NCBI GenBank assembly: GCA_963965975.1
Contig: OZ014413.1
Span: 7,013,501 to 7,077,500 of the forward strand
Reading direction: 5' to 3'
Length of the DNA stretch: 64,000 nucleotides
DNA from: Xestospongia bergquistia
Lineage: Eukaryota > Porifera > Demospongiae > Haplosclerida > Petrosiidae
The notes beneath the pieces are model-generated. The model had not been told where the DNA came from. It saw nothing but the letters and a program-made list of their open reading frames with translations, and ran no database searches. This document shows, one piece after another, positions 22,782-35,400 of this stretch (within the stretch, counting starts at the first letter, position 1; every line of letters begins with the position of its first letter). Made by a program: the position numbers and the translations under genes.

Positions 22782-23013
22782 ACATAGTCTGATCTAGAGT
22801 GAATATTACTTCTAATTCTGCAACTATTTAACAAGATAGCATATGGTCATGAAATGACCCAAGTTTTTAATCAAAAGTCCACTTATTCATTTATAATGTC
22901 ATGCCCTTACAATTATTTTATAATCTTGTAAAATAGGACACTGAATATTTATATAGCAACTCAAGAGTATATTTTTAATTGTTATTTTATATTCTCTATT
23001 ATGTATTATAACT

Positions 23014-23214
23014 ATGAATTATAAACATTATACAATACATACTGTTCTTACTGAATTTAAGTGGGTAGCTGATTTTAGGCAAGTTGTTGCAGAAACTAAG
23101 TCATGGTTGCTTGAAAAATTATTTGGTGATGTTTATGTTGGATATAAAGTATTACACATACAGCCATATTGTGATCATCTTGTAGCTCAAAGTCCTAATC
23201 TGAGCTTTTGTTAG
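23014..23214 (+). CDS. Short open frame, unidentified (copy 2)
   Basis: Identical to 18168-18368; 66 codons, family unknown. Confidence 0.25.
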   Translation: MNYKHYTIHTVLTEFKWVADFRQVVAETKSWLLEKLFGDVYVGYKVLHIQPYCDHLVAQSPNLSFC

Positions 23215-23632
23215 TAGTAAGATATTGTTCCTGTCACATATAATATATATACTAATGTCTTGTATTGTGTTATTACTATCACACAATAACATGCTTGAGA
23301 ACAAACATATATGACTTATCCACTAGTGTTACTATAATGTATAGATTACGTTATATCTCATGTTGCTATTTATAGTACTGATTATCATATAGGGTAAACT
23401 AGATACCTGTAGCAATGAAGGTAATGTTTTCAGATTACAAGGAGTTAAATTTATAAATAATAAACTACTACCATCTTACAGAGCCACTATTAATTAACAA
23501 GGTTATAAATAATATGAGTTAAGCTTACTGAGATGTCAAAACATATTTAGTAAAGGTTAGTGTACTTGATAAAACATTATATCGTTATGGCATCACATCT
23601 TAGGTCACACTCCCAGTGTATTTGAACCAGGG

Positions 23633-25178
23633 TAACTGAAACCCAAAATTTTTGTTTGTAATTTGTTTGTGATGAAGTACTATTACCTGCAAAAATATCC
23701 TAAATTGCCAAAACGCGCTAATTCTACTCGAAATTTTGGATCAAAAGTTGCAAATTTCTAGCAATCCGCCATTTTGTCAAAAATACTTCCGTTAGTGGGG
23801 GTGGTCAATCGGTGACGTACAAGGGGGAACACGTTTATACATGTGATAACAGTAAGAATGGGAAAAAGATGTGTAGAAGCCAACTGTAGCAGTACCCACA
23901 ATGATAAAGTTAGCCTGTTTACATTCCCAAATAATGCTCAACTGAGAGCAAGGTGGAACAGGCAGATAAAGACCACTAGAACTGACTGGCATTCTCCTTC
24001 TGAGTACTCATGTGTGTGTAGTAATTTTTACAGATACTCAACCTAGTGACAAACTTGTATCCATAATCAAGAACAAATATTTGGTGGGTAGTATTTTTAA
24101 TTCATCACACACGTATCAAACATCACGGCTTGAGGCATTCCACAGCTTAGTTTTACAATATGCTCCAAAGCATACAGCATTCTCTTATGAAGGGATAAAT
24201 TCAAGGTCATTAGAGACTGACTACACATGCATAAATTTCAATAATCTTGTCTTAAATTTTAGGTTACAATTAGCTGCACTGCATTATAACACCAACAATA
24301 AACGAAAACAAGCCCCTACTGGAAATGGGTCTAAAGGTTTAGCATTGCCTTCCCTAACTATAAAAAAGGAGGATACATAGTGCGGAAGATAAAGGAAAAG
24401 AGTTGTTACTGTAAGCACATGTACATGTGTAGTGGTGAATATTGATGATTGATGACTGGTGTTAATACATTCTGATATAATCTACTATTACAATAATTTT
24501 AAAACTTGATATTAAAGTGTATATTAATTAATATTTGATATTAAAGTGTAAATATTACCCTTGAGTGCTCTCTCTTTTCAAAGGCAGCTGATCTCCTTCT
24601 GGGTCTAATGCTGGTGTGACATGATGAAGCAGGCTTTGGAAATATTGTTGGTACTGCTCCTGGCTTTAGCAGCTGCTTTCTTCGTAATCCAAGTTGCCCT
24701 GAGAAACAAAAGAACACAAAGTCAAAACCTAACATAATACTGTTAATGTCATACCTGAAACAACAGACTGTGATTCAAAATTGTCTTGAGTAAAGTGCTT
24801 ACTACACACATATGAGTACTCAGAAGGAGAATGTCAGTCAGCTCTAGTGGTCTTTATCTGCCTGTTCCACGTTGCTCTCAATTGAGCATTCTTTGGGAAT
24901 GTAAACAGGCTAACTTTATCTTTGTGGGTACTGCTACAGTTGGCTTCTACACATCTTACTCTTACCACATGTATAAATGTGTTCCCCCTTGTACGTCACC
25001 GATTGACCACGCCCACTAACGGAAGTATTTTCGCTAAATGGCGGATTGCTAGAAATTTGCAACGTTTGATCCAAAATTTCGAGTAGAGTAGCGCGTTTTG
25101 GCAATTTAAGATATTTTTGCAGGTAATACTACTTCATCACAAACAAATTGCAAACAAAAAAATTTGGGGGTTCAGTTA
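23633..25178. mobile_element. Foldback THAP-transposase element (copy 2)
   Basis: Identical to the element at 18787-20332. The left-arm THAP exon is at 23843-24046, the C-terminal segment at 24036-24380 (intron 24206-24262) and the right-arm reverse-strand THAP exons at about 24536-24976. It moved with the tandem duplication, not by a separate insertion, because its flanks are also identical. Confidence 0.8.
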
Positions 25179-26795
25179 TCATTTATGCAAAATTATTTTT
25201 CACACTGATTTTTAAACCTGAAGTTTGTCTTCAAGTGGTGATCACTTGCATATGATGAAAAAGATGTAGTTATAGTGAGTTGGCATACACCTTTAATCAG
25301 TGACTTATTATTAATTTTTAGTAGAGAATTGTTAGTGAGCAAGTGTAAAGTTAGGAATGTTATTAGGAAATGGTGTAGATTTTTGAGGTTTATCTATTAT
25401 TTATACAGAGATTTGATTAGTTGTATTCAAAAATAATCACTGTCTATGTAGCATCAGTTGATATGATTAACTCATGATCAATTTGTGTACACATTTGAAT
25501 GTCCTTGTTTCTTACTACTTGTATATATATTGTTAACTGATTCCACTATAGAGTATTTGAGGCTATGAACTAGACCTGAAGGAATCTTATTTTCTGCTCA
25601 TCACAAGATATTGTATACACTCACAACAATTTATAACTGCTATGGTACTTGCTTGACTTAACAACCTAATTTTTATGACTGGTTTGTCAGTCTGCATCCA
25701 GTTTTGATTTTGTCATATAATAAGAAAAGATGACAAATCCAACGATATACCTGTTCTCTTGACAGGTTTGTTCTAGCTGTTGAACTCACGTGGTGGGTGC
25801 CTTACTATTCAACTACATAATATACAGTATTTTAACTGTACACAAAGACAGAAGAAATGCATAAATACCCATATTATACGTAAAAAGGACACTATTAATT
25901 TTCAATTAATAGACATACCCCCTCAGATATAGTGATTTTGGGTCGTGATATTAATTCATCCTATGTAACTAGTTGGAACTACTACCAACTTGATCCAATA
26001 TAGCATATAGTTTCATTTTTGGTAGAAATATCAAACAGACAAATGTTGGAAGCAATGTCAAAACCTGTCACATATCATACCCGTGTGTGTAGTGCCATTT
26101 TTATGCATATTCAGTAAGTTTTGAAAATAATTGGACACACAGATTACCAAATTCAAGGAATCATGTAAGCGATATAAAATACTAACAACACAAATATCAC
26201 CATAAACAGTGAATGACCATTCTTTACTTTATATGCATCAATGGCGAGTTTTTCCTTAATACATTTTCTACAAAACGGAAAAAAAAGTCTCATTTATTGC
26301 TATAACTTCACAAAATTTGTTGTAAACAATACTAAAACTTACTAAATGTTGAATTTTATATGTGTTATTCAGTTTCCATGTAAAATAAAAAGATTTCAAT
26401 ATTGACACAATTTTCTATCAAAATTGAAAGAATTTAGTCACATTGCCCATTTTCTGTAATCATTTTGTGCACTCATGTACACTAGACCTACCTTGATAAA
26501 AGATAATTATGGTTCTTGTTTTGCTAGAGACAATTGTGACTTTTTCTAATAACAAAACTATACAATTTATTACAAAAATGTGTGAAACTAAAAGTATTCA
26601 TTATTGAGTCTATTATTTAAAACATCATAATGGATTACTTCCTTTTATAACACTCAAAATTTGTCATGCTTACCACGTCTGTCTTACATAAATTATTAAT
26701 GTTAAAAGTTATAAGCAAGTGAAGTTTTTAACAATTTTAGTCTCCTTACTTGATTGCAATCACAGTTGAAGATATTTTGTCTGGAGGTATGGCTC

Positions 26796-27310
26796 AATGT
26801 GTTAGTTCTCAAACAGTAATATTGATTATCTCCTGGGATATTTTAATGTATCTTCATACAAATTTAATATGATATTTTCTGGCAACAAGCTATCACAGCT
26901 AAGTTAAATGTGCATACTATTGAAGTTGTCAGTGTGTATATACTGAGTTTTTTATCTTTTCCTCTCTTTGGTCTACTTGCGGATATAAAGAGAGGTTGAC
27001 ATAATACTATTATTAGTATATTTGTCATATGTATCTTGGATAATTTGTGGTGTTGAAACTATTGTCAATTAAGATTTTTTGAATTTGACATAGTTTACTC
27101 GATAGTTTTGGTTGTTGTATGCATTTTAAAGTACTTGGCTACTGTTACATTCACTCTAATATTATCAAATTCAATTTCAATAAATTAATTATAGAGAATC
27201 TGCTGATAGACCAAGTGCTGTTATTTATTGGTGCTCTCTTAGCATACCTAGGGTTTACATCTTCATTGAAGTTGTTTAATCAAGCAATTTGTCATTGTAT
27301 CCTATAAATA
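26796..27310 (+). pseudogene. POT-like transporter pseudogene, longer copy
   Basis: It starts like 21950-22292 and continues past the duplication end. GYCYIHSNIIKF matches GYCSFRSNIVQF, and in another frame SADRPSAVIYWCSLSIP matches SADELSAIIYWHSTSVP of the intact transporters at 51386-52933 and 55638-57185. At least two frameshifts and several stops are present. It corresponds to roughly the first 190 residues of the 515-residue family and lies on the opposite strand to the intact genes. Confidence 0.82.
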
Positions 27311-27660
27311 TGAGAGCAAGTTAATTTGCTGCCAATTTTTGAAGGAAACTATTTATTACAGTAACTTTACAAGTCTGTCAAAAGCAATATCAATATTTTC
27401 CATATATTATTATTACAGTGACTTCCATCTTCTGTCTAGGATAAAGACTTGTCAATGATAGATTGCATCTTCACTCATTTTTAGTAGTGTAATGAGATTT
27501 TTTATGCCTATTGAAGCAGTTTCAAGTACATTGCTAGCTAACAGACAGACAGCCACACAAACCAAGTATTTCAACACTTGCCCATGCAGTCAGCTGATAT
27601 ATAAAAAGACAATGCATATCCTTACAGAGAAGACAAATTCGAAAGCTGTGCTTGAGGCTG
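27311..27660. other. Intergenic, short unassigned frame
   Basis: A 74-codon frame at 27492-27716 overlaps the start of the MITE and has no recognisable motif. Otherwise nothing is seen. Confidence 0.4.
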
Positions 27661-27664
27661 AAAT

Positions 27665-28025
27665 CTACGGAAGCCTCAGACGGATATTCCAATTCCTATT
27701 TCCAATTTCAGTATAACAGGGTTATACGGATTTTAATGTCCGTTCTCGGCCTCTCTAAATAATCGAACTACAATATACAACCAAAGTCAGGGACCCAACC
27801 TAACTGGAAACATCTCACTGACGCTCGATTCTAAGAGACGGCTCGTGGTACTCGCACTCCGTGTTTTATTAAGTAACAACAAAAGCCTAGAAATGGCGCA
27901 CATGCCAAAATTGGAATTAGGAATGAGAAATTGGACTCATCAACTGGATCGTTAATTGGAATTTTTAAATACGCCAAGGTTCGCGGAAGAAATAAGAATA
28001 GAATGTCCGTCTGCGGCTTCCGTAG
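27665..28025. mobile_element. MITE with about 20-45-bp terminal inverted repeats and 4-bp target duplication
   Basis: The left end CTACGGAAGCCTCAGACGGA is the reverse complement of the right end with one mismatch. Subterminal sequence (ATTCCAATTCCTATTTCC versus GGAAGAAATAAGAATAGAAT) extends the symmetry to about 45 bp. Direct AAAT flanks the element on both sides (27661-27664 and 28026-28029). The 361-bp interior is GC-richer than its surroundings and has no open frame. It is a non-autonomous DNA transposon; superfamily not assigned. Confidence 0.82.
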
Positions 28026-28190
28026 AAATCACTTAGGAAGTCTTTGTTACAATTAAGCATGTTTGTATGACGTCATACTTAAATTTATGAAACTACTACT
28101 TCAAAATCAAAATACAACACAAACACACTAAAGTTAATGCTACAAAAACATTGTTTATGAGTTCTTAGTGATAGATTTGCTCTATGACTA

Positions 28191-29435
28191 TTACTGTTTC
28201 TCTTCTATTGCCAGTATTTCCTTTTCATCAATATCTTCAATGAATGTTGTCTCAGCTGACGTAATGCATTCTATCTTTGACTCTGTCTTAATACAATCTA
28301 TAGCTGTAACAGTAACAATCTCTTTTTCCAGCTTAGTAGAAGCCATAGCTGTACATGAATTGTCAGTTACCTTAAAGACAGGTTTATTGCGTTTAGAGGC
28401 AAATACATATGATGTAAGTTCATTAAAGTCTTTGCCTGAAACATTAAAGAACCATCGCTTCCAAATAATCCTTACTTCCCTGGAGCGAAGACAATGCATT
28501 ATAAAGATGAATAGACCATGAAAGGCAGTAATGATCACAAATAATGCAGCAAAGAGATCTCATATTGTCCTATTGGTATGGATATCTTGAGTGGCTAACA
28601 CTCCAATACCCCATCCCAGACCAAACATGACAGACAATGTTATAACAATAACAAGTTGCTCACGAACAAATTTTACATTAACAATGTTTTTTGATTTGAT
28701 ATCTGATGGAAATTTTTTTCGTAGAAGAGAGACAATAATGATGAGAAATACTGCCCAATTAAATATATATATCATTAGAAATGGAACTACCATACCAATA
28801 TAATATGGTTCATTAAAAGCACGACAACTATAAATAAAATGCAAAATTTTTTATATACAAATCTAATTAATATACTTACAAATGATCACTCAAGTAGTTT
28901 TTATAATTGGGAGCAAAACAGAACAAGACAATGAACAATGGAGTAACTACAAGTAAGAAATGACTATCTAGTACATATTGATATTAAGTACTCACTCCAT
29001 GATAATACTGTTGCTTTTAAAACAAAATGATGAATTTTCTTCCCAAGAACAATCACTAAATTCATATACAAGTTGATCGCTTCAGCAGCCATGACCATAA
29101 ACGTAACAAGAAAAAAATACTGCAAGACAGCAGCAGTAAGAACACAAAGACCAGGGACAGTTTGACTGTGTACTGCAAAGATGAAGGCAATGTAGAGACC
29201 AGATAAAGCTAAACACAAATTAAGAAGAAGTTGTCCATGATCAGAAGTACGTAGTTTTCTATCAGACAACATAATGAAATGAGAATAAATCAATAATATA
29301 CTTGTTAGCAAGATAAGAGATGACAGTAATCGTTAGACAAAAAAGAGAGACAATGATACCAATATAGGTCACAGAATCCAATAACAATGTTAGTCCAGTT
29401 TGCTCTGCTGGTTCATCAATAACAGGAGACACATC
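28191..29435 (-). other. 7TM domain and cytoplasmic tail of the giant receptor
   Basis: Exons 29302-29435, 28996-29258, 28880-28946 and 28191-28827. TM1 [18 protein letters not shown]2 [20 protein letters not shown]3 after the conserved Cys of [17 protein letters not shown]4 [15 protein letters not shown]; the ECL2 Cys in [11 protein letters not shown]5; TM6 [13 protein letters not shown], typical of adhesion GPCRs. A TGA (28560-28562) then interrupts ECL3, and TM7 [20 protein letters not shown] continues in the same frame with a tail ending in EEKQ. Literal translation would lose TM7 and the tail. Confidence 0.85.
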
Positions 29436-32400
29436 CTATAATATATGATAATTATAATTAATAATTTTTTTCCACTTACAAGTAATATAGCAAAGTTAGT
29501 GAGATGATTACATTCACATACAACTTCTGTTTTCTTATTAGTAGTGTTATAACATCCTTTCTTAGACCAGTCTCCATATCCATCTATTTGAAATGTTATA
29601 TTTAAACATCAAGTACCACAACTTACTGTCTAAAGATTGATTCCAGAATGAACATTGTGGAAATGATCCATTTAATGTCTATAGGAAGTAAGACATCAAA
29701 TACATGCTATAATAATAGTTACTTACTGGATTGACCAGGAATCTTAGATTTACTGGAGTACTCAGTTTATTTATCATATCTACTCCTACAACAGTAGTTG
29801 AGATAATGACACTAGCTACTTCTAAATTATAATTTTTTCTCCTCAAGAATAAAGAGTCAGTAGTAAAAACTGAATGAGTGATTCTAGTGTTATTTTTAGT
29901 AAGATGTGTAAGTCCATTCAGTAAAGTGTTTGGTAAGTTGATAGCTCCAGTTGGCTGTTTAAGAGGTGATCCAAATACTAAATCATTAGAATTAAGAGTT
30001 TGACTGTCATCTGAAAATCCTCTATAATTTACACTGAATGTTTGACCAAATTGTATGAATTCATCAGAATCCACTAGTTGTACAGATACAGCAAATGATT
30101 TCTGTGTTAAAATTATGGGTTCAGAAATATTAGTAATTGGTAATGTCTCTACAACTGAATCAATAGCTTCTAGCATTCTGTGTAAAGAAACAATACTAAT
30201 CTAAAAAGGAGAACAAAGTTAACTGACTTAGCTGATGTGTTAGATGTTTCTTGGCTAGTCTGTAAAGTATCTTGATTGACATCTAAGATATTACCAACCA
30301 CTTCCAAAAAAGTAACAGACAACTAAAAATAAGAAAATAGATACTTAATCAGAACAGAGGACTTCTTACACTAATATTTCCTGACACATCTTCTGTAGCT
30401 GTGATCAGAACAATAACACTTGCAATTACTTCAGTAGAGCCTAATCTATTGCTATCACTAGTAAGGTTTTCTAGCCGTTCTACCTTTTTTGCAGCTGGTG
30501 CCTAAAAATTACGGTAGTTATAATCAAAATTTTCAAGTATGTTCACAAACATTTATTAGGTCACAAATCTCACGAGTTAAGTCACTAAAATTACAAGCTG
30601 CTATATTTGCTTCAGCCCACATAGCTCCATTGGTAAAGTCTCCTCCACAATATCTAGTAGCTTCAAGTATTCCTCCATCTTCTGAACTCTTACTACCACA
30701 AGGACAGCTTCTTATGACTTGCACTCCAATGTTAGTTTCAGGCCACAATATAGTAATATTAAGATCTTGTCTACCAGAATATGATGGTATTGTAGTATTG
30801 GTAGCAGGACAACCATCTTGATGAACATTAAGTAATTATGTAAATTATATTAATAAACTCAATATATTGACATACCAAATCTATCCACTTCAACTAATGA
30901 GATATTAATATTAATTTGTTTACTTAGTCCAGCCAATTCTTGTTGTACTCTAACTCTGAGTTGTTCAGTAGCTCTATCTTTTGTTACCAAAGTAATAACA
31001 ATAGGAATAATCTTGAGTTGTTCAGTGTAACTACATTAATTGAATTGTAGTCACTTAATAATATTATTTTTAAACATGTACACACTTTATGTTATTTGCA
31101 GGTTGTATAAAGAAAAATGTACTTGAAGTGTTAGATAAATTGCTGCCAGAAAGTAAACTGTTAGCCTACCAAGTAAATTTAGATATTCTATTCTAGTCAT
31201 CTTACTGATGATGAACAATACCTGACTAATAAGACTATTAACTACTTCTGATAAATTCCTACTTGCTATCTCTTCAGTTATGTGCATCTCAGCTGTATAT
31301 TGAACAACATCTATAATGAATGTTAATACAATAAAGTAAACAATTCTATTAATACTTGAAATGTTTAGTATAACATGTGAAGAGTTCACTGAGGTAATAT
31401 TTCCTCTAATTAAACTTCTAGCTTCACAATGATAAAATCCTCTGTCATTCAGATCCAGTTCAGAAAATATCAATACAGAAGGATCATTGTTGTCATTTGG
31501 AATTAACACATTATCTTTATACCACAAAATAGTAGGAATAGGATTACCAGTAGCTCTACAAGTAAGGTTAACATTGGAGTAGAGATTTCCTGAAGTGTTT
31601 GCAGGTTGTTGTGTGATTTTGGGCAAAATGTAGATTGTGACAACTATAGTTAAAGGTAATTGATAATGTAACATAATATGAATTGATTCATATAAACTTG
31701 CCTTGTTCACAATTAATACCAGTATATCCACTAGAACAATTGCACACATATCCATTACTTAAACTCTGACATTTACCATGTTTACCACAAGGAGAATTTA
31801 AACAGTAGTTTGTTGGTAAGGCTGATAAAAGACATGTGGTAACCATTGAATTCCTTCATTGAGGCACTTACATTCAATTACATGTAGTACATATGGTGTC
31901 ATTAATACAGCTTCAATTTTATCTACATTTTTAATTCTACAGGAGTAGCTACCATTATCACTTCCTCTCAAGTCTGTTATGTGTAGCACACTTGTAGTAG
32001 GAAAATAGTTAGAATGAAATCCATTAGAGTGTTCTGATGAAACAATTGCTCTTCTATTTGTGTTCAGTAAAAGTTGTCCATTTTTTCTCCACACAATAAC
32101 AGGTCTTGGAATACCATCTGCAGTACAGTTGAATGATACACTTTGTGCCTTTCGTTTGGATGTATACCCTCCACTCTTGCTTAATAAAACTGCAATAGCT
32201 AAAAAATAACCATTTTGGGATGAGTACAATATGCACATATGAATGTGTTAATTCAATATATTTCCTACAACCTTTAAACGTTTGCAGTCATCATGTATCT
32301 ACAACTTTGTTGCAATTCATGTTATTTGTATGAGTTTACACAAATATTCAGTAATAACCTGCTTTCTTAGTAATGGTAAGGGATTTTGGCTAGTAGTTAA

Positions 32401-35400
32401 GTTTGCAATAATGAGTTTAGTTTTATCTTAGAGACAGAATGATATAGAAAATTGACTACTTGCATAGTGTATTTGTACAAACTAGTTAATTCATCCCTAA
32501 CTAGCTCTTGTTAACCCTACTTCTGTCTTTATATTTAACTTTCGTTACAAATAATTAAGGTTGTCATCTAAAGTTTGAAATACCACTATTAAACGAATTA
32601 CAAATATATATATAGCTTTAAAACAACAGCTACTCAAAATAATCTTACCTTCACATTGAACACCAGCTATTTCATTGTTTTCACAGTTTAACAAACTACT
32701 ATAAGACTTTGAACAATTGATCAATGAATTTTCAGATCCAGAACAAGAAAATGTTCCATATAAATATGGAGGATTGTTAGAAACTCCAAAATGATTACGA
32801 TAATAGTATTTATGAGATCCTGAAAATAATTATTAAAGGTCATTATAATGACACAAATATGTCGTACCAAAAGGTTGAAATCCAAGCTGTCGACAGACCA
32901 CATTGGAGTCAGCTTTTCCCCAGTTATCATCACATACTGAGCCCCAGGCATTGTTGTAACATATCTGTACATTGCCTTCATTATCTGTATTCCCTCCTAC
33001 AAGTCTGATATCACCATCAGAACAATTAATATACACAGTTGTTTTTGCTATTGTTATAATAAATAAAAGATCTTTCAATTATTTTGCATGTGTAAGTTAT
33101 AGAAACTTACACATGCAAAATACGGAAGCATCATTGTGTTGTCCACAGTTCTGTCCTTCGTAAGATACTTTGTATGAACAGTCCCAAATGCTAGCTTCAT
33201 GAACAGAACATTTTAGCTCAAACAGACCAATAGGCCATTCATCATTAAGGAATATGTTTTTAGTTGCCATTGCACCTATAAGACATACCAGTTGCACAAC
33301 TATTAATTATTTTGTCTTGTACCATATGGTGAGTATCCCAGATGAGAACAGATTACACTAGCTTCTTGTCATGTCCAGTGATGATCACAGATTGTACCCC
33401 ATGTACTATTAATACAAACCTCTACTCTTCCCCTCAACACTGCACCATCTCCTAGCCTAATATCACCATCAGTGCAAGGTGCTATGTGTGTGAATATGAA
33501 TTGAAGAAAGTTGCAATATGACTTACATTCACATACAACTCCAGCATCATTACTATGTGTACAGCTAGTAACACCACATGATTGCTGATTACATTCTAAC
33601 AAAGATGACTCAGTGCCAGTGCAGTAAAGATTAGATAAGAGAATTGGACCAGTTCCTGAACCAAAGTATCTCACTCTTGCTCCTAAATTAGATATAAATT
33701 ATTATTAATATTCTGATACTAAAGCAAACCTATTGGTAAATATCCCTGCTGTTTACAAACAACATTGGCATCATCAGTATCCCAACTGGTAGAACAAACT
33801 GTTCCCCAAGCCTCATTAATGCAGATTTCAACTCTCCCCTCATGTGGACCACTACCACCCACTAGTCTGATTTCACCATTACTACAATTAGCTTGTTTGG
33901 CAGACACTACTATATTATAAAATTACTGTTTTAAATCAAACTATTATTACTTTGACATACAACTCCAGCATCATTGTGAGAATTACAATTGTATAAGACA
34001 GCATTGCTATGTGAACAGTTCACAAGATGTTCTTCAGAACCAGTACAATTGATATCAGTGATACCAAATGATAGTTGACCTTCAGTATAACAGTTATAAG
34101 TTGGAACAGCACCTATAAAATAAAAAAAAACAATTACAGAATATACATTACAAAAGTTGTAATACCATAAGTAGAATATCCTAATTCTTTACAGACAACT
34201 TGAGCATCTTTGAAATCCCAGCTCTGATCACAAAGTGGAGTCCATGTTGTCTCTATACAAATTTCAACACGACCAGCATATTTCACAGTAGAACCACTCA
34301 ACCTTACAGCATTATTCATACAAGACCCTGCATGTTATTAAAAACAAATGATATTCATTAAACATTATATTACCATGGCAAATTACACTTGCTACTGCAC
34401 TATCTCCACAATACATTGCAGCATATACAGCATCATAAGAACATTGCAAGAGAGAGTTATAACTACCAGATAAGGAACATCCAACATAAGAAATAATTTG
34501 AGGTGCTTGCCTATGACCAAAATAACTATACCAAAATGCTTTTGCACCTTTAATACAAATAAATAAGTAGTCATTGCTTTATGCAAATATCTACCTGTAG
34601 GTTGATATCCAAGTTGTTTACATACTACATTAGCATCATACGTACTCCAGGAATTATGACATACAGATCCCCAGATCTTATTATAACATATCTCCACTCT
34701 ACCTTCTTCTTCATTGATACCACCAACCAAACGTACATCACCATTGTTACAAGATCTATCCACTGTATTATTGGTATCTATAAATAGATGGATTATAGAT
34801 AGCTTGCATTATATCTGTACTTACATTGACATACAACAACTGCATCTTGATGGTAGCTACAATAATGGTAGCTATCATTATAAGAACAGTCCCATATGTT
34901 ACTTCTATACCAGTACAGTTCAAATCATATATATATGTAGGACTATAATAGCTGTAGTAGTAGTAGTAGTAATAGGTAGTAGACTGTGAAATTGCACCTA
35001 CCAATGTACTATTTAAAGCAATCATTTTATCTATTATATTTACCATATGGAGAGTATCCTAACTGTTTACAAACAACACTGGCATCTTTGTCATCAAAAC
35101 TTTTATTACAGATAGTGCCCCAAGTTCCATTACGACACACCTCTACTCTACCTATTGTACTATAACTCGTACCAGCAAGATGTAAATCACCATCATTACA
35201 TTTAGCTGTACAATATCAACAATAAAACAACAAAGATGTTTAAAGTTTTAGAACCTTGACATGTAACTCCTCCATAGTTATAAGAGTTCAAAGAATTATA
35301 ACTATAACAGCTAATTGGATATTTAGAGCAATCTAGTAGAGACTGTTTAGTGCCATTACATATAAACTCATATGGGATTAAAGGTAGTGTAGGTAAGTCC

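Larger units (their letters stand above)
22295..27138. repeat. Tandem 4,844-bp duplication, copy 2
   Basis: Second copy of the unit at 17449-22292, with the same internal order: exon-like frames at 22577-22781 and 23014-23214, THAP foldback at 23633-25178, and the start of the transporter pseudogene at 26796. No sequence difference from copy 1 was found in the parts compared. Confidence 0.95.
32649..34777 (-). other. SRCR domains 16-20
   Basis: Exons: SRCR16 34595-34777 + 34374-34547; SRCR17 34166-34327 + 33951-34112; SRCR18 33730-33909 + 33527-33682; SRCR19 33323-33481 + 33111-33275; SRCR20 32868-33047 + 32649-32819. The SRCR19 N-half has a TGA after HHWT, where a variable residue stands before the (D/E)A of the fold. 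A CGA to TGA transition is the simplest origin. The donor of the SRCR19 C-half exon lies in a perfect inverted repeat (see 33080-33120). Confidence 0.85.

Noticed and set aside
17449-27138. Reading the two 4.84-kb direct repeats as LTRs of a large retrotransposon
   Set aside because: The copies are separated by only 2 bp, so there is no internal region, and they lack TG...CA ends and primer-binding sequences.
32054-32981. Several short minus-strand frames around the SRCR20 and Ig exons as separate genes
   Set aside because: They are off-frame readings or intron read-throughs of exons already placed in the giant receptor.
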